This document shows, piece by piece, positions 52,705 through 61,516 of a stretch of 64,000 nt of DNA. How positions within the stretch are numbered: the first letter of the stretch is position 1; each line of letters begins with the position of its first letter. The notes under the pieces are model-generated. The model was not told the DNA's origin, did not search any database, and saw nothing but the letters and a program-made list of their open reading frames with translations. The stretch is from Roseomonas sp. (lineage in GTDB: Bacteria; Pseudomonadota; Alphaproteobacteria; Acetobacterales; Acetobacteraceae). Position numbers and translations under genes: made by a program. Location of the stretch: the NCBI GenBank assembly GCA_031180725.1, contig JAPSLO010000002.1:124001-188000 (forward strand), read 5' to 3'.

Positions 52705-53662
52705 AGCCACCCCTTTCCGCGCCACGGCGCGGGCTGGGGTGGAGGAAGTGGCTCCGGCGAAGGTGAACCTTTATCTGCGGGTCACCGGCCGCCGCGCGGA
52801 TGGCTATCACCTGCTGGACAGCCTAGCGGTCTTCGCCGGTGCGGGCGACATGGTCGCCGCGGAGCCGGCGGAGGAGTTGACGCTGGAGGTCGTTGGCCCG
52901 GAGGCCGCGTCGCTGGCGGCCGAGCCCGACAACTTGGTGCTGCGCGCGGCGCGTGCCCTGGTGGCGGCTTCCGGTGCGCCGGCGCGGGCGCGGCTGGTGC
53001 TGAAGAAGCGCCTGCCGGTCGCCGCCGGCATCGGCGGCGGCTCTGCGGATGCCGCGGCGGCGCTGCGCGCGCTGGACGCGCTGTGGGGCACGCGGCTGGG
53101 CGAGGATGGGCTGCGCCGCGTGGCCGTCACGCTCGGCGCCGACGTGCCGGTCTGCGTCGCGAACCGTGCGATGCGCATGGAGGGCATCGGCGAGGTCCTG
53201 AGCCCGGCCCCGTCCCTGCCCGCCTTCGGCTTGCTGCTGGCCAACCCGCGCGTTGCGCTGCCAACACCGGCGGTGTTCCGGGCGCGGCAGGGCGGCTTCT
53301 CGGCACCGGCCGTCATGCCGGATCGGCTGCCCGATGCCGCGGCGCTGGCCGCCTGGCTGCGCCCACTAGGCAACGACCTGGAAGCGGCGGCTTTCGCGCT
53401 CTGCCCGCCGGTGGCGGAGGTGCTGACCGCTATCGCCGCCCGGCCAGGCTGCCTGCTGGCGCGGATGAGCGGCAGCGGCGCGACCTGCTTCGGGATCTTC
53501 CCGACTCCAGGCGCAGCCGAAACGGCCGCCGCCGCCCTGCCGGCAGCCTGGTGGCGCTGGGGCGGGGCGACCTTCAGTTCGTTATCGGGGGCTAGCGCCC
53601 CAGCCAGGCCTTCAGCCGGGCTGGAGCCTGCGCCATCTGGGCCTCCGGCCCACAATAGCTGA
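52697..53662 (+). CDS. ispE: 4-diphosphocytidyl-2-C-methyl-D-erythritol kinase
   Basis: 321 residues of the GHMP kinase family. The substrate motif APAKVNLYLRVTGRRADGYH, the ATP loop PVAAGIGGGSADAAAALRAL and the C-terminal SGSGATCFGIF are complete. It phosphorylates CDP-methylerythritol in the MEP isoprenoid pathway. A C-terminal Ala/Pro extension overlaps the convergent aminotransferase by 71 bp. Overlaps the TPR gene at its start, so it is translationally coupled. Confidence 0.92.
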   Translation: MTEATPFRATARAGVEEVAPAKVNLYLRVTGRRADGYHLLDSLAVFAGAGDMVAAEPAEELTLEVVGPEAASLAAEPDNLVLRAARALVAASGAPARARLVLKKRLPVAAGIGGGSADAAAALRALDALWGTRLGEDGLRRVAVTLGADVPVCVANRAMRMEGIGEVLSPAPSLPAFGLLLANPRVALPTPAVFRARQGGFSAPAVMPDRLPDAAALAAWLRPLGNDLEAAAFALCPPVAEVLTAIAARPGCLLARMSGSGATCFGIFPTPGAAETAAAALPAAWWRWGGATFSSLSGASAPARPSAGLEPAPSGPPAHNS

Positions 53663-54761
53663 GGCGCAGGAAGCGGCTGCCGCGATCGCGGTCGAAATCC
53701 ACGCCGGGGGTCGCCGCGATACCGGCGCCTTCCAGCATCCGCGCCGCGAAGGCCAGGCTGTCATTGGTCAGGTGGCCGACATCGCACCAGAGATAGAAGG
53801 CGCCATCCGCCTGCGCGATGCGGTTGAATCCCGCCGCCGGCAGTCCCGCCAGCAGCGCCGCGCGAGACCGCGCATAGGCGGCCTTGTTCGCCTCCAGCTC
53901 CTCGGTGCAGTCGAAGGTGGCCTCGGCGGCGACCTGCGCCACATGGGGGGCGCTGATGAACATGTTCTGCGCCAGGCATTCCACCGGGCGCACCAGATCC
54001 TCTGGCAGCACCAGCCAGCCGATGCGCCAGCCGGTCATGCTGAAATACTTGCTGAAGCTGTTCACCACGATCGCGCTGTCGCTGAAGCCGACCGCGGTGC
54101 TTTCCGCGACCGTGCCATAAGACAGCCCGTGATAGATCTCGTCCGAGACAAGCCGCACGCCGTTGGCGTGGCACCAGCGGGCGATTTCGGACAAATCCTC
54201 GGGGGCCAGCATGGTGCCGGCGGGGTTGCAGGGGCTTGCGACGATCAGCCCGTCCGGCAGCGGGTCCAGCTTCTCCAGCATGGCGAGGGTGGGCTGGAAG
54301 CGGGTGCTGGCGTCGCAGGGCAGAAGCTGCGGCACCATGCCCAGCGCCGTCAGGATATTGGCATAGGGCGGGTAGAAGGGCGCCGCCATGGCCACGCGGT
54401 CGCCCACATCGAAGGCAGCCAGGAACGCCAGCGGGAAGGCACCCGAGGCGCCCACTGTCACCGCGATGCGCGAAGCCGGCACCGTCACGCCATACTTCTC
54501 GGCATAGTGCCGGGCAATGCGCCCGCGCAGGCTCGGGATGCCGAAGGCTTCCGTGTAGCCCAGCGGCGCCCCGGCCTGGAGCGCCCGGATCGCAGCCTCC
54601 GCTGCGCCGCGCGGGGCGCCGGTGCCGGGCTGGCCGACCTCCATCCGCAGGATGCCCGGAGCGTCCACCGGCAGCGTCGCGGCACGCGCATTCGCCGCCG
54701 CGATCACATCCATCACCAGGAAGGGTGGCGCCTCCGCGCCCCGGCCGGTCTTCAGCGCCAT
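53592..54761 (-). CDS. Class I/II PLP-dependent aminotransferase
   Basis: 389 residues. PLP lysine in SFSKYFSMTGWRIGW (near 230), ASPCNPAGTML (aspartate-aminotransferase-like asparagine loop), and a C-terminal FLRLSYCG with the carboxylate-binding Arg. N-terminal MEVGQPGTGAPRGAAEAAIRAL and YTEAFGIPSLRGRIARHY are family hallmarks. The amino-acid substrate is not clear. It lies 2 bp downstream of the GGT-like gene on the same strand. Confidence 0.85.
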   Translation of the reverse strand: MALKTGRGAEAPPFLVMDVIAAANARAATLPVDAPGILRMEVGQPGTGAPRGAAEAAIRALQAGAPLGYTEAFGIPSLRGRIARHYAEKYGVTVPASRIAVTVGASGAFPLAFLAAFDVGDRVAMAAPFYPPYANILTALGMVPQLLPCDASTRFQPTLAMLEKLDPLPDGLIVASPCNPAGTMLAPEDLSEIARWCHANGVRLVSDEIYHGLSYGTVAESTAVGFSDSAIVVNSFSKYFSMTGWRIGWLVLPEDLVRPVECLAQNMFISAPHVAQVAAEATFDCTEELEANKAAYARSRAALLAGLPAAGFNRIAQADGAFYLWCDVGHLTNDSLAFAARMLEGAGIAATPGVDFDRDRGSRFLRLSYCGPEAQMAQAPARLKAWLGR

Positions 54762-54763
54762 GA

Positions 54764-56221
54764 TCAGCGGTCCGCCGCGCCCAGCGCCAGCCCCGCGCCG
54801 CGCGGATCGGCCGCAACGGTGCAGCTCTCGGGCGCTCCCGGCAGGTAGCGGGTGCAGCCCGCCGCCACGGCGCGACCAGGATCCGGGATGCCCGCCAGGG
54901 AGGCGGTGGCATCCTGGCCGCGTTGCATCGCCGCCAGCGGCGCGGCCGCCGCCATACCGGCCATGTGCTGCCCACTACCCGCCGCCGCGGCGCGGAAGGC
55001 GCGCAGGCTGGCGTTGTGCACGATCCCGGCGGCCAGCAGCGCGGGCTGCACCTGGCCGATCCCCGGCGCGGCTGCCAGCAGCACGCCGGTACCGGGCGCC
55101 ACGCGCCCCGTGCCGAACAGGTTGTTCATCGTGAAGGCGCAGGAAACCGCCATGCCTTCCCGGTCCATGACCACAAGCCCCGTGGAAGCCGGCAGCATCG
55201 GCCAGGCGGAATCGGCCGGAACCTGGGCATTGATCAACTGCATCGGGTCGCCGCCCTGCTCACGGAAGGCGCGCGCCACCGCCACTCCCCGCGCCGCAGC
55301 GGCGGGCGCCGACGCTCCCGTGGTCAGGGCCGAGAAGCTGGCCGCCGCGGCCAGCCCACCATCGGCCGGCGGCGGCAGGAAGGAGGCGGTGTCGTTCCCC
55401 GCCCGCAGTTGCAGCGGCGGCAGCACCCGTGGCAGCCCCGCCCGCAGTTCGGCCACTGTCAGCATCCCGCCCGCCGGGGCGGAGGTCTCCTCCAGCCGGC
55501 GCGCCAGGCCCCCCTGATACAGGTCGCCGACACCGACTGTCCGCAGCAGCGAGAGCGTGGCGCCAAGATCGGCCTGCACCAGCCTCTCGCCCACGGTCAG
55601 CGGCTGCCCGCCGGGACCCGCGAAGATCGCCGCCGCCGTGGGATCGCTGAACAGCGGCTGGGCGACGGCAGCTAGGTCCTCGGCGAAGGCGCGGCTGACC
55701 TCGGCGCCGAGCCGCGCGGCCTGCTCGGCGGGCGCCATCAATTCCTCGAAGGGGCGGCGGCCGGCGCGGCTGTGCAGGGCGAAGAGGCCACGCGCCAGCA
55801 TCGGCACGGCGGCCGGCCGGTCCGCGCCCGACGGCACCGATGCGCGGGCGCCGGGCGGGAACACGATGGCCTCCACCTCGTTCCGGCCCGGGTGGAACAG
55901 CAGGCAGGCGCCGCCGCCGCCCAGCCCCGCGCGCGACGGCAGCGTGACCGACAGCGTGAAGCCGGCCGCCACCGCGGCGTCTGCCGCCGTGCCGCCGGCC
56001 GAGAGGACGTTGCGCGCCACCAACGCTGCGCGCGGTTCCTCGGCCGCGACCCCGCCGAGGAAGCCGCGGACGAAGCCCTCCTGCCCGGCCTGGACCGTGG
56101 AGTTGGAGCCGCCCAGCAGGTCGCCCGCGCCGCAGCCGGCCAGCGCCAGCAGCGCCAGCGCCGCCACCGACCGCGCTGCCGGGTTCGCTGCCACGCCAAA
56201 AGTCCGTAGGGTGGGGGTCAT
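54764..56221 (-). CDS. Divergent gamma-glutamyltransferase-like lipoprotein
   Basis: 485 residues. Lipobox LALAGC (Cys at 30) predicts a lipoprotein. N-part is GGT-like (VLSAGGTAADAAVAAGFTLSV, SRAGLGGGGACLLF), and ALFTMNN-type (here CAFTMNNLFGTGRVAPGTG) follows the active-site strand. At the position of the catalytic TTH motif there is S346-T347-G348 (PASTGLVVMD), so the nucleophile Thr is replaced by Ser and the His is lost; the downstream P-S-S-M segment is also absent. Either an Ntn hydrolase with Ser or an inactive relative. Its start codon overlaps the M48 gene start; GTG 56194 is an alternative. Confidence 0.7.
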   Translation of the reverse strand: MTPTLRTFGVAANPAARSVAALALLALAGCGAGDLLGGSNSTVQAGQEGFVRGFLGGVAAEEPRAALVARNVLSAGGTAADAAVAAGFTLSVTLPSRAGLGGGGACLLFHPGRNEVEAIVFPPGARASVPSGADRPAAVPMLARGLFALHSRAGRRPFEELMAPAEQAARLGAEVSRAFAEDLAAVAQPLFSDPTAAAIFAGPGGQPLTVGERLVQADLGATLSLLRTVGVGDLYQGGLARRLEETSAPAGGMLTVAELRAGLPRVLPPLQLRAGNDTASFLPPPADGGLAAAASFSALTTGASAPAAAARGVAVARAFREQGGDPMQLINAQVPADSAWPMLPASTGLVVMDREGMAVSCAFTMNNLFGTGRVAPGTGVLLAAAPGIGQVQPALLAAGIVHNASLRAFRAAAAGSGQHMAGMAAAAPLAAMQRGQDATASLAGIPDPGRAVAAGCTRYLPGAPESCTVAADPRGAGLALGAADR

Positions 56222-57623
56222 GCGCCGACGACCGGCCTTCCGCTGGCCCTGCCCCACCGCGCTACTCACCATCCTGCTCGTCCTCGCCGCCTGTGGCGCC
56301 CTGCCGTGGTGGCAGGCGCCCGCTTTCGCGCAGGCGCCCCCCCAAAGAATCGTGACGATCCGGGACGCGGAGACGGAAAGTTTCATCCGGCGCCTGTCCC
56401 ATCCCCTGTTCCGCACCGCCGGGATCGACCCCGGGCTGGTGCGCATCACATTGATCCAGGACCGCGCCATAAACGCGTTCGTCAGCACGGGCAACCGCAT
56501 GTACCTCCATACGGGCCTGTTGCAGCAGGCGCAGTCGGCCACCGAGATCGCCGGCGTCCTGGCGCATGAGACCGGCCATATCGCCGGCGGGCACCTGATC
56601 CGGCTGCCGGAGGAGATGCGCAACGCCATGCTGCGCAGCCTGGGGGCGATGCTGCTGGGCGGCGCGGCGGCGGTGGCCTCCGGCAATGCCGCCGCGGCCG
56701 GGGCGGGAATGATGGGCGGCCAGGCCATGGCGATGGGCCAGTTTTTCGCCTTCACCCGCAGCCAAGAACAGGCGGCCGACCAGGCCGCCTTGACCTATAT
56801 GGAGCGCCTCGGCTGGTCCTTCGCCGGGATGGAACGCCTGCTGGAGCGGCTGCTGGAGCAGGAATTGCTCTCCACAAGCCGGCAGGACCCCTATTTCCGC
56901 ACCCACCCGCTTTCGCGCGACCGGCTGGAATTCGTGCGCGAGCGGCTGGCCCATGCCCGCCTCGCCAATCCACCCCTGCCCCCGGGGCTGGAGGAGGCGT
57001 TCCAGATGGTCCGCGCCAAGCTGGACGGCTTCCTGGACGCCCCGGCGATCACCTGGCGGCGTTACCCGGAAAGTGACGGCAGCGCCCCGGCCCGGTATGC
57101 GCGGGCCATCGCCCAGTTCCGCACCGGCCGGGTGGATGCCGCGCTGTCCATTCTGGACACGCTGCTGCAGGAGAACCCCTCAAGCCCCTGGCTGCATGAG
57201 CTGAAGGGCCAGTTCCTGTTCGAGGGGCACCGTCCGGCCGAGGCGCTCGCCCCCTATGCCGCCGCCGCCCGCCTGGCGCCGGAGGAGGCAATGATCCGGC
57301 TCAACCATGCGCGAGTGCTGATCGAGTTGGGCGCCCCCGCCCAGCTTCGCCAAGCGGTGGCGGAGCTGGAGGCCGCCCTGCGAACCGAGCGGGAGAGCCC
57401 CTTCGCCTGGCGCCAGATGGCAATCGCCCGTGGCCGGCTGGGCGAGATGGCACTGGCCGATCTGGCCCTGGCCGAGGAGGCGCTGCTGCTGAGCGACCCT
57501 CAGACGGCGCGCATGCTGGCCCGGCGGGCGGAGGCGGCGCTGCCGCCAGGGCCCCTGCGCCTGCGCGCGCAGGACCTGGCGAATGCCGCGGCGCCGGAGA
57601 ATCGGCCACGACGCGGGCGGTGA
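56220..57623 (+). CDS. M48-family metallopeptidase with TPR C-terminus (BepA-like)
   Basis: 467 residues. A signal peptide (about 1-38; possibly lipoprotein, LAAC) precedes the peptidase with the zinc site H116-E117-TGH120 and E183 in SRSQEQAADQAAL. The C-terminal half has TPR repeats (GRVDAALSILDTLLQENPSS, HRPAEALAPYAAAARLAP). This is the BepA/YfgC architecture for outer-membrane protein quality control. A GGGTGGGGG purine run precedes ATG 56220, which shares bases with the start of the divergent GGT-like gene. Confidence 0.88.
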   Translation: MRRRPAFRWPCPTALLTILLVLAACGALPWWQAPAFAQAPPQRIVTIRDAETESFIRRLSHPLFRTAGIDPGLVRITLIQDRAINAFVSTGNRMYLHTGLLQQAQSATEIAGVLAHETGHIAGGHLIRLPEEMRNAMLRSLGAMLLGGAAAVASGNAAAAGAGMMGGQAMAMGQFFAFTRSQEQAADQAALTYMERLGWSFAGMERLLERLLEQELLSTSRQDPYFRTHPLSRDRLEFVRERLAHARLANPPLPPGLEEAFQMVRAKLDGFLDAPAITWRRYPESDGSAPARYARAIAQFRTGRVDAALSILDTLLQENPSSPWLHELKGQFLFEGHRPAEALAPYAAAARLAPEEAMIRLNHARVLIELGAPAQLRQAVAELEAALRTERESPFAWRQMAIARGRLGEMALADLALAEEALLLSDPQTARMLARRAEAALPPGPLRLRAQDLANAAAPENRPRRGR

Positions 57624-57727
57624 GCGCACCCTCTCGCCCACGTAACGGGGGGCGGGCTGCGCGCCCTGGCACAGCCTTGTCTCTCTCCCACATCCCGCCC
57701 CGCGCCAAAATGCTCTAGGGTTCCCCC

Positions 57728-58456
57728 ATGCGCCGCATCCTGGCTTGCTTCCTCCTCCTGCCGATCGCCCTCGCGGCGCATGCGCAGGGCTTCACACCGG
57801 AACAGCGTGCAGAGATTGTGCAGATCCTGCGCCACGCCCTGCGCGAGGATCCCTCCATCCTGCGCGAGGCCCTGGGTGAGCTGGAAAGTGCCGAGCAGCG
57901 CGCGCGCAGCGAGGCACAGCGGCTAGCGATTCAGCGCAACGCAGATGTGCTGTTCCGCGATGCCGCCGACCCAGAGAAAGGCAATCCCCGCGGCGACGTG
58001 ACAATCGTGGAATTTTTCGACGCGCGCTGCGGGTACTGCAAGCAGCTTCAACCGGCGATGGAAGCGCTGCTGCGGCGTGATGCCAATCTGCGCGTGGTCC
58101 TGAAGGATCTGCCGATCCTTGGGCCGAACAGCGTGCTGTCATCGCGCGCGCTGCTCGCCGCGCAGCGCCAGGGGCGCTACGCGCAGCTGCATGAAGCGCT
58201 GCTGGCACTGCGCGTGGAGCCGACGGAACAGGTGCTGCGCCAGCAGGCGGAACGCGTCGGGCTGGACTGGGCGCGGCTGCGGCGCGAGATGGAAGACCCC
58301 GCCATCGCGCGGCGCATCGACCAGAATCTGCGGCTGGCGCAGCAGCTTGGCATCGAGGGCACGCCAGCACTGGTGATCGGCACCACGCTGGTCCCGGGCG
58401 CGGTGGACCTGCCGACGCTGGAACGGCTGGTGGCCGAGGCGCGCGCGGCGCGCTGA
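57728..58456 (+). CDS. DsbA-family thiol-disulfide oxidoreductase (ScsC/DsbG-like)
   Basis: 242 residues. A signal peptide (MRRILACFLLLPIALAAHAQ) is followed by an N-terminal helical extension (about 22-75) like the trimerising part of ScsC, then a thioredoxin fold with C101-GY-C104 and cis-Pro GIEGTPALVIG. It probably shuffles or forms periplasmic disulfides. Follows the M48 gene by 104 bp on the same strand. Confidence 0.88.
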   Translation: MRRILACFLLLPIALAAHAQGFTPEQRAEIVQILRHALREDPSILREALGELESAEQRARSEAQRLAIQRNADVLFRDAADPEKGNPRGDVTIVEFFDARCGYCKQLQPAMEALLRRDANLRVVLKDLPILGPNSVLSSRALLAAQRQGRYAQLHEALLALRVEPTEQVLRQQAERVGLDWARLRREMEDPAIARRIDQNLRLAQQLGIEGTPALVIGTTLVPGAVDLPTLERLVAEARAAR

Positions 58457-58520
58457 CAGGCGGCGCGCGCACATCACGCATCCCAGCCCTGCCCGAGCGG
58501 AACTTGTCCCCACCGCTGAT

Positions 58521-58548
58521 TTGCCACCTCTCCGCGACCGTATAGACT
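58521..58548 (+). promoter_or_regulatory. Possible sigma-70 promoter before argE
   Basis: TTGCCA (58521-58526) and TAGACT (58543-58548) have a 16-bp spacer and end 28 bp before the argE ATG. TATAGA at 58541 is an alternative -10 with poor spacing. Confidence 0.45.
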
Positions 58549-58576
58549 GCCAGGCATCAGGGAGCGGCAGACGGAG

Positions 58577-59737
58577 ATGGAGGCGGGGCTCGACGCAGTC
58601 GGGATGCTGGCGCGCCTGGTGGCATTCGACACCACCAGCGCAAGATCGAACCTGGACTGCGTGGATTTCGTGCGCGCCACGCTCTCCGATGCCGGCATCG
58701 AATGCCAAGTGATTCCGGACGCCACAGGCCAGAAGGCGGCACTGCACGCCATCATCGGGCCGCGTGTCGAAGGCGGCATCGCGCTGTCCGCGCATACCGA
58801 TTGCGTGCCGGTTGAGGGCCAAGCCTGGCACGCCGACCCCTTTCGGCTGCGGCGCGAGGATGGAAGGCTGGTGGCGCGCGGCGCCGTGGACATGAAGGGC
58901 TTCGTCGCCTGCATCCTGGCGGCTGCGCCGGCCCTGCGCGCCAGGGACCTGAAACGGCCGGTCCATATCTGCCTGTCCTTCGACGAGGAGACGACCTTCG
59001 CCGGGGCGCCTCTGCTGGTCGGGCGCCTGCCGGAAGCCGGGCCGCCGCCAGCCATGTGCATCGTGGGCGAGCCCACTGGCATGGCGCCGGTGGTGGCGCA
59101 CAAGGGCTATGCGTCCTGGAACGTGGTGGTAACGGGGCTGACCGGCCATTCCTCGCTGACGCACCGTACGGCCAATGCGCTGGAAGCGGCGGCGGAGGCT
59201 GTGGCCATCCTGAAACGCATCGCCCGCCGCCTGGCGCGCGAGGGGCGCCGCGGCGCGGGTTTCGAGCCCCCCTGGACGACGATCCACACCGGGACCTTCC
59301 AGGCCGGCACCATCCTGAACATCGTCCCCGACCACGCCGAATTCGTCTTCGAGATCCGCAGCGTGCCGGGCGACGAGGCCGAGGCGCTGCTGGCGGAACT
59401 GCAGGCCGAGTTGGCGCGCGAGGTACTGCCGGAGCTGCGCACGGTGGCACCGGGCGCCGGCTTCACCTTCACCCGCCGCTGCACCGCGCCCCCCTGCAGC
59501 CTGTCGGAAACTTCGCCACTGCTGGCGCTGGTGCAGGATTGCGGCGCGGTGGGCGCGCCACGGCGCGTGCCCTACGGCACGGAAGCCGGCGTGTTCCAGG
59601 CCGCCGGCATTGCCAGCATCGTCTGCGGTCCCGGGGAGGTCGCCCAGGCGCACCAGCCGGAGGAATGGATCGCCGAGACGCAACTTATGGCCTGCATGGA
59701 TTTCCTCGACCGGCTGGGCAGCCGGCTGGCGGCATGA
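58577..59737 (+). CDS. argE: Acetylornithine deacetylase
   Basis: 386 residues of the M20 family. Metal and catalytic residues: SAHTDCVPVEGQAWHADPF (His, Asp), ARGAVDMKGF (Asp bridge), SFDEETTFAG (catalytic Glu and metal Glu) and C-terminal GPGEVAQAHQPEEW (His). ArgE removes acetyl from N-acetylornithine. Next to an AstE/DoeB-type gene it could instead serve another N-acyl amino acid. Its stop overlaps the next ATG (ATGA). Confidence 0.82.
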   Translation: MEAGLDAVGMLARLVAFDTTSARSNLDCVDFVRATLSDAGIECQVIPDATGQKAALHAIIGPRVEGGIALSAHTDCVPVEGQAWHADPFRLRREDGRLVARGAVDMKGFVACILAAAPALRARDLKRPVHICLSFDEETTFAGAPLLVGRLPEAGPPPAMCIVGEPTGMAPVVAHKGYASWNVVVTGLTGHSSLTHRTANALEAAAEAVAILKRIARRLAREGRRGAGFEPPWTTIHTGTFQAGTILNIVPDHAEFVFEIRSVPGDEAEALLAELQAELAREVLPELRTVAPGAGFTFTRRCTAPPCSLSETSPLLALVQDCGAVGAPRRVPYGTEAGVFQAAGIASIVCGPGEVAQAHQPEEWIAETQLMACMDFLDRLGSRLAA

Positions 59738-60717
59738 CGCTCATGGAATTCCCCGCCACCGTTGCCGGCCTGCCCCGCTTGGAAGTGCGATTGCCGGTGC
59801 CCGACATCGTCCCCTGGCGCGCCGGCAATACCGGCATCGAGGGCGTCTGGACCCTCACCGCGCCGGAAGCTGGGCCGCATCTGGTGCTGACCGCCCTGGT
59901 GCATGGCAACGAGATCTCCGGCGCGCTGCTGCTGACGCGGTGGCTGCGGGAGGGGGTACGGCCGCGGCGCGGCAAGCTGACCTTCTGTTTCGCCAACCTG
60001 TCGGCCTTCGACCGCTTCGACCCCAAGGATCCCACCGCAAGCCGCTTCGTGGATGAGGATCTGAACCGCATCTGGGCTGATGAGCTGCTGGCCGGCTCGC
60101 GGCGCACCGTGGAATTGCAGCGCGCGCGCCAGATCCTGCCGGTGATCCGGCAGGCGGATGTGTTGTTGGACCTGCATTCGATGCTGTGGCCTTCCGATCC
60201 GCTGATGATCGCAGGCCCGGGCGCGGCGTCGCGCAAGCTGGGCCGCGCGCTCGGCTCGCCACCCGTCACGGTCTGCGATGAAGGCCATGCGGCGGGCCTC
60301 AGGATCATCGACCACGCGCATTTCCACACCGGCGCCATGGCCCTGCTGATCGAGGCGGGCGCCCATTGGCAGCCGGAGACTCTGGCGCAGATGGAGGACA
60401 CGGCGGCGCGCCTGCTGCGCCACCTTGGCATGGCGGAGGAGAACGCGCCGCTGCCGCCGGAACGCCCGGTGCCGCCGGGACGCGTCGCGCGCGTCACCCG
60501 CACCGTCACCGCGCAGACCGCGGATTTTGCCTTCCTGCGCGCCTTCCGTGGCGGCGAGGTAATCCCCCGCCGCAACACGCTGATCGCCCTGGATGGCGAG
60601 CAGGAGCTGCGCACGCCGCATGACGACTGCCTGCTGGTGATGCCGAGCCCGCATGCGATGCGCGGGCATACGGCCGTACGCCTGGCCCGCTTCGAGGATC
60701 AGCCGGCGGCGACGTAG
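59734..60717 (+). CDS. Succinylglutamate desuccinylase/aspartoacylase family protein
   Basis: 327 residues. Zinc ligands H and E in LVHGNEISGALLL and the late H in LLDLHSML, with FANLSAFDRFDP and RFVDEDLNRIW matching the AstE/AspA family. It hydrolyses an N-acyl bond. It is coupled to argE by a 4-bp overlap, so both probably act on related N-acyl amino acids. The family also includes DoeB of ectoine breakdown. ATG 59734. Confidence 0.82.
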   Translation: MTLMEFPATVAGLPRLEVRLPVPDIVPWRAGNTGIEGVWTLTAPEAGPHLVLTALVHGNEISGALLLTRWLREGVRPRRGKLTFCFANLSAFDRFDPKDPTASRFVDEDLNRIWADELLAGSRRTVELQRARQILPVIRQADVLLDLHSMLWPSDPLMIAGPGAASRKLGRALGSPPVTVCDEGHAAGLRIIDHAHFHTGAMALLIEAGAHWQPETLAQMEDTAARLLRHLGMAEENAPLPPERPVPPGRVARVTRTVTAQTADFAFLRAFRGGEVIPRRNTLIALDGEQELRTPHDDCLLVMPSPHAMRGHTAVRLARFEDQPAAT

Positions 60718-61364
60718 CGCAGCACGGCTTCAGTGATCATCCGCCGCTGCGCCGCCGCGCTACCCGCGGCCAGCGTGTCCCGCCCGTAGATCGCGCGCAG
60801 CGTGTGGCGATTGGACACACGATAGAAGCAGAAGCCGTTGATCAGCATGTGCAGGTCCAAGGCATCCAGCCCCGGACGGAAGCTGCCTTCCTGCTCGCCG
60901 CGCGCGATCAGCGCGCGCAGCCGGTCGATCACTGTCGCGTTCCGAGCACGAATGGTGGGAGAGGCCCGGACGATGCGCGCTTCGTTGATGTTCTCGGTCG
61001 CGACCAGATGCACGAATTCGGGATGCGCCGCGTGGTGGTCGAAGGTCAGCTCGATCATCCGCCGCAGCGCCTCGAGCGCGGGCAGGTGGTCCAGGTCCAG
61101 CGCCGCCTCCGCGCCGCGGATACCGCCATAGAGGCGTTCCAGCACGGCGGCGTAGAGCTGCTCCTTCCCGCCGAAATAGTAGTAGATCATGCGCTTGGTG
61201 GTGCGGGTGCGCGCCGCGATCTCGTCCACGCGGGCGCCGGCCAGGCCCTTGGCGCTGAACTCGGCCACCGCGGCGTCCAGGATCTCCTCGCGCGTCCTGT
61301 CGGGCGCACGCGTGCGGCGGATTGTCCTCGCGGCTCCTGCGGCCTCCATCCCCTCAGAGGCCAT
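60699..61364 (-). CDS. TetR/AcrR-family transcriptional regulator
   Basis: 221 residues from ATG 61364. The helix-turn-helix spans about 12-60: TREEILDAAVAEFSAKGLAG, VDEIAARTRTTKRMIYYYFGG (adjacent parts), and KEQLYAAVLERLY. The C-terminal ligand domain is of the TetR_C type found with fatty acid or SDR genes. Divergent from the SDR gene, so it probably controls it. Its 3' end overlaps the AstE-like gene by 19 bp. Confidence 0.88.
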   Translation of the reverse strand: MASEGMEAAGAARTIRRTRAPDRTREEILDAAVAEFSAKGLAGARVDEIAARTRTTKRMIYYYFGGKEQLYAAVLERLYGGIRGAEAALDLDHLPALEALRRMIELTFDHHAAHPEFVHLVATENINEARIVRASPTIRARNATVIDRLRALIARGEQEGSFRPGLDALDLHMLINGFCFYRVSNRHTLRAIYGRDTLAAGSAAAQRRMITEAVLRYVAAG

Positions 61365-61408
61365 GCCCCCGCTCCTCCCCGCTGCTGCGGCATTCCTATC
61401 GCGGGCGG

Positions 61409-61452
61409 GCCAAAGGCGTGAACCCGCCCCACTGGGGATGGTGCGCCAAAGG
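61409..61452. promoter_or_regulatory. Paired GCCAAAGG sites in the tetR/SDR divergent region
   Basis: GCCAAAGG occurs at 61409-61416 and 61445-61452, in the same orientation, 36 bp apart, inside the 152-bp region between the TetR and SDR genes. Possibly operator half-sites. Not palindromic, which argues against a classical TetR operator. Confidence 0.3.
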
Positions 61453-61516
61453 GGTTGGAGCCCCCGCCCGGCTGGCCGAGGATGGGGCGCATCCACAATT
61501 GCCCGGGAAGCAGGTC

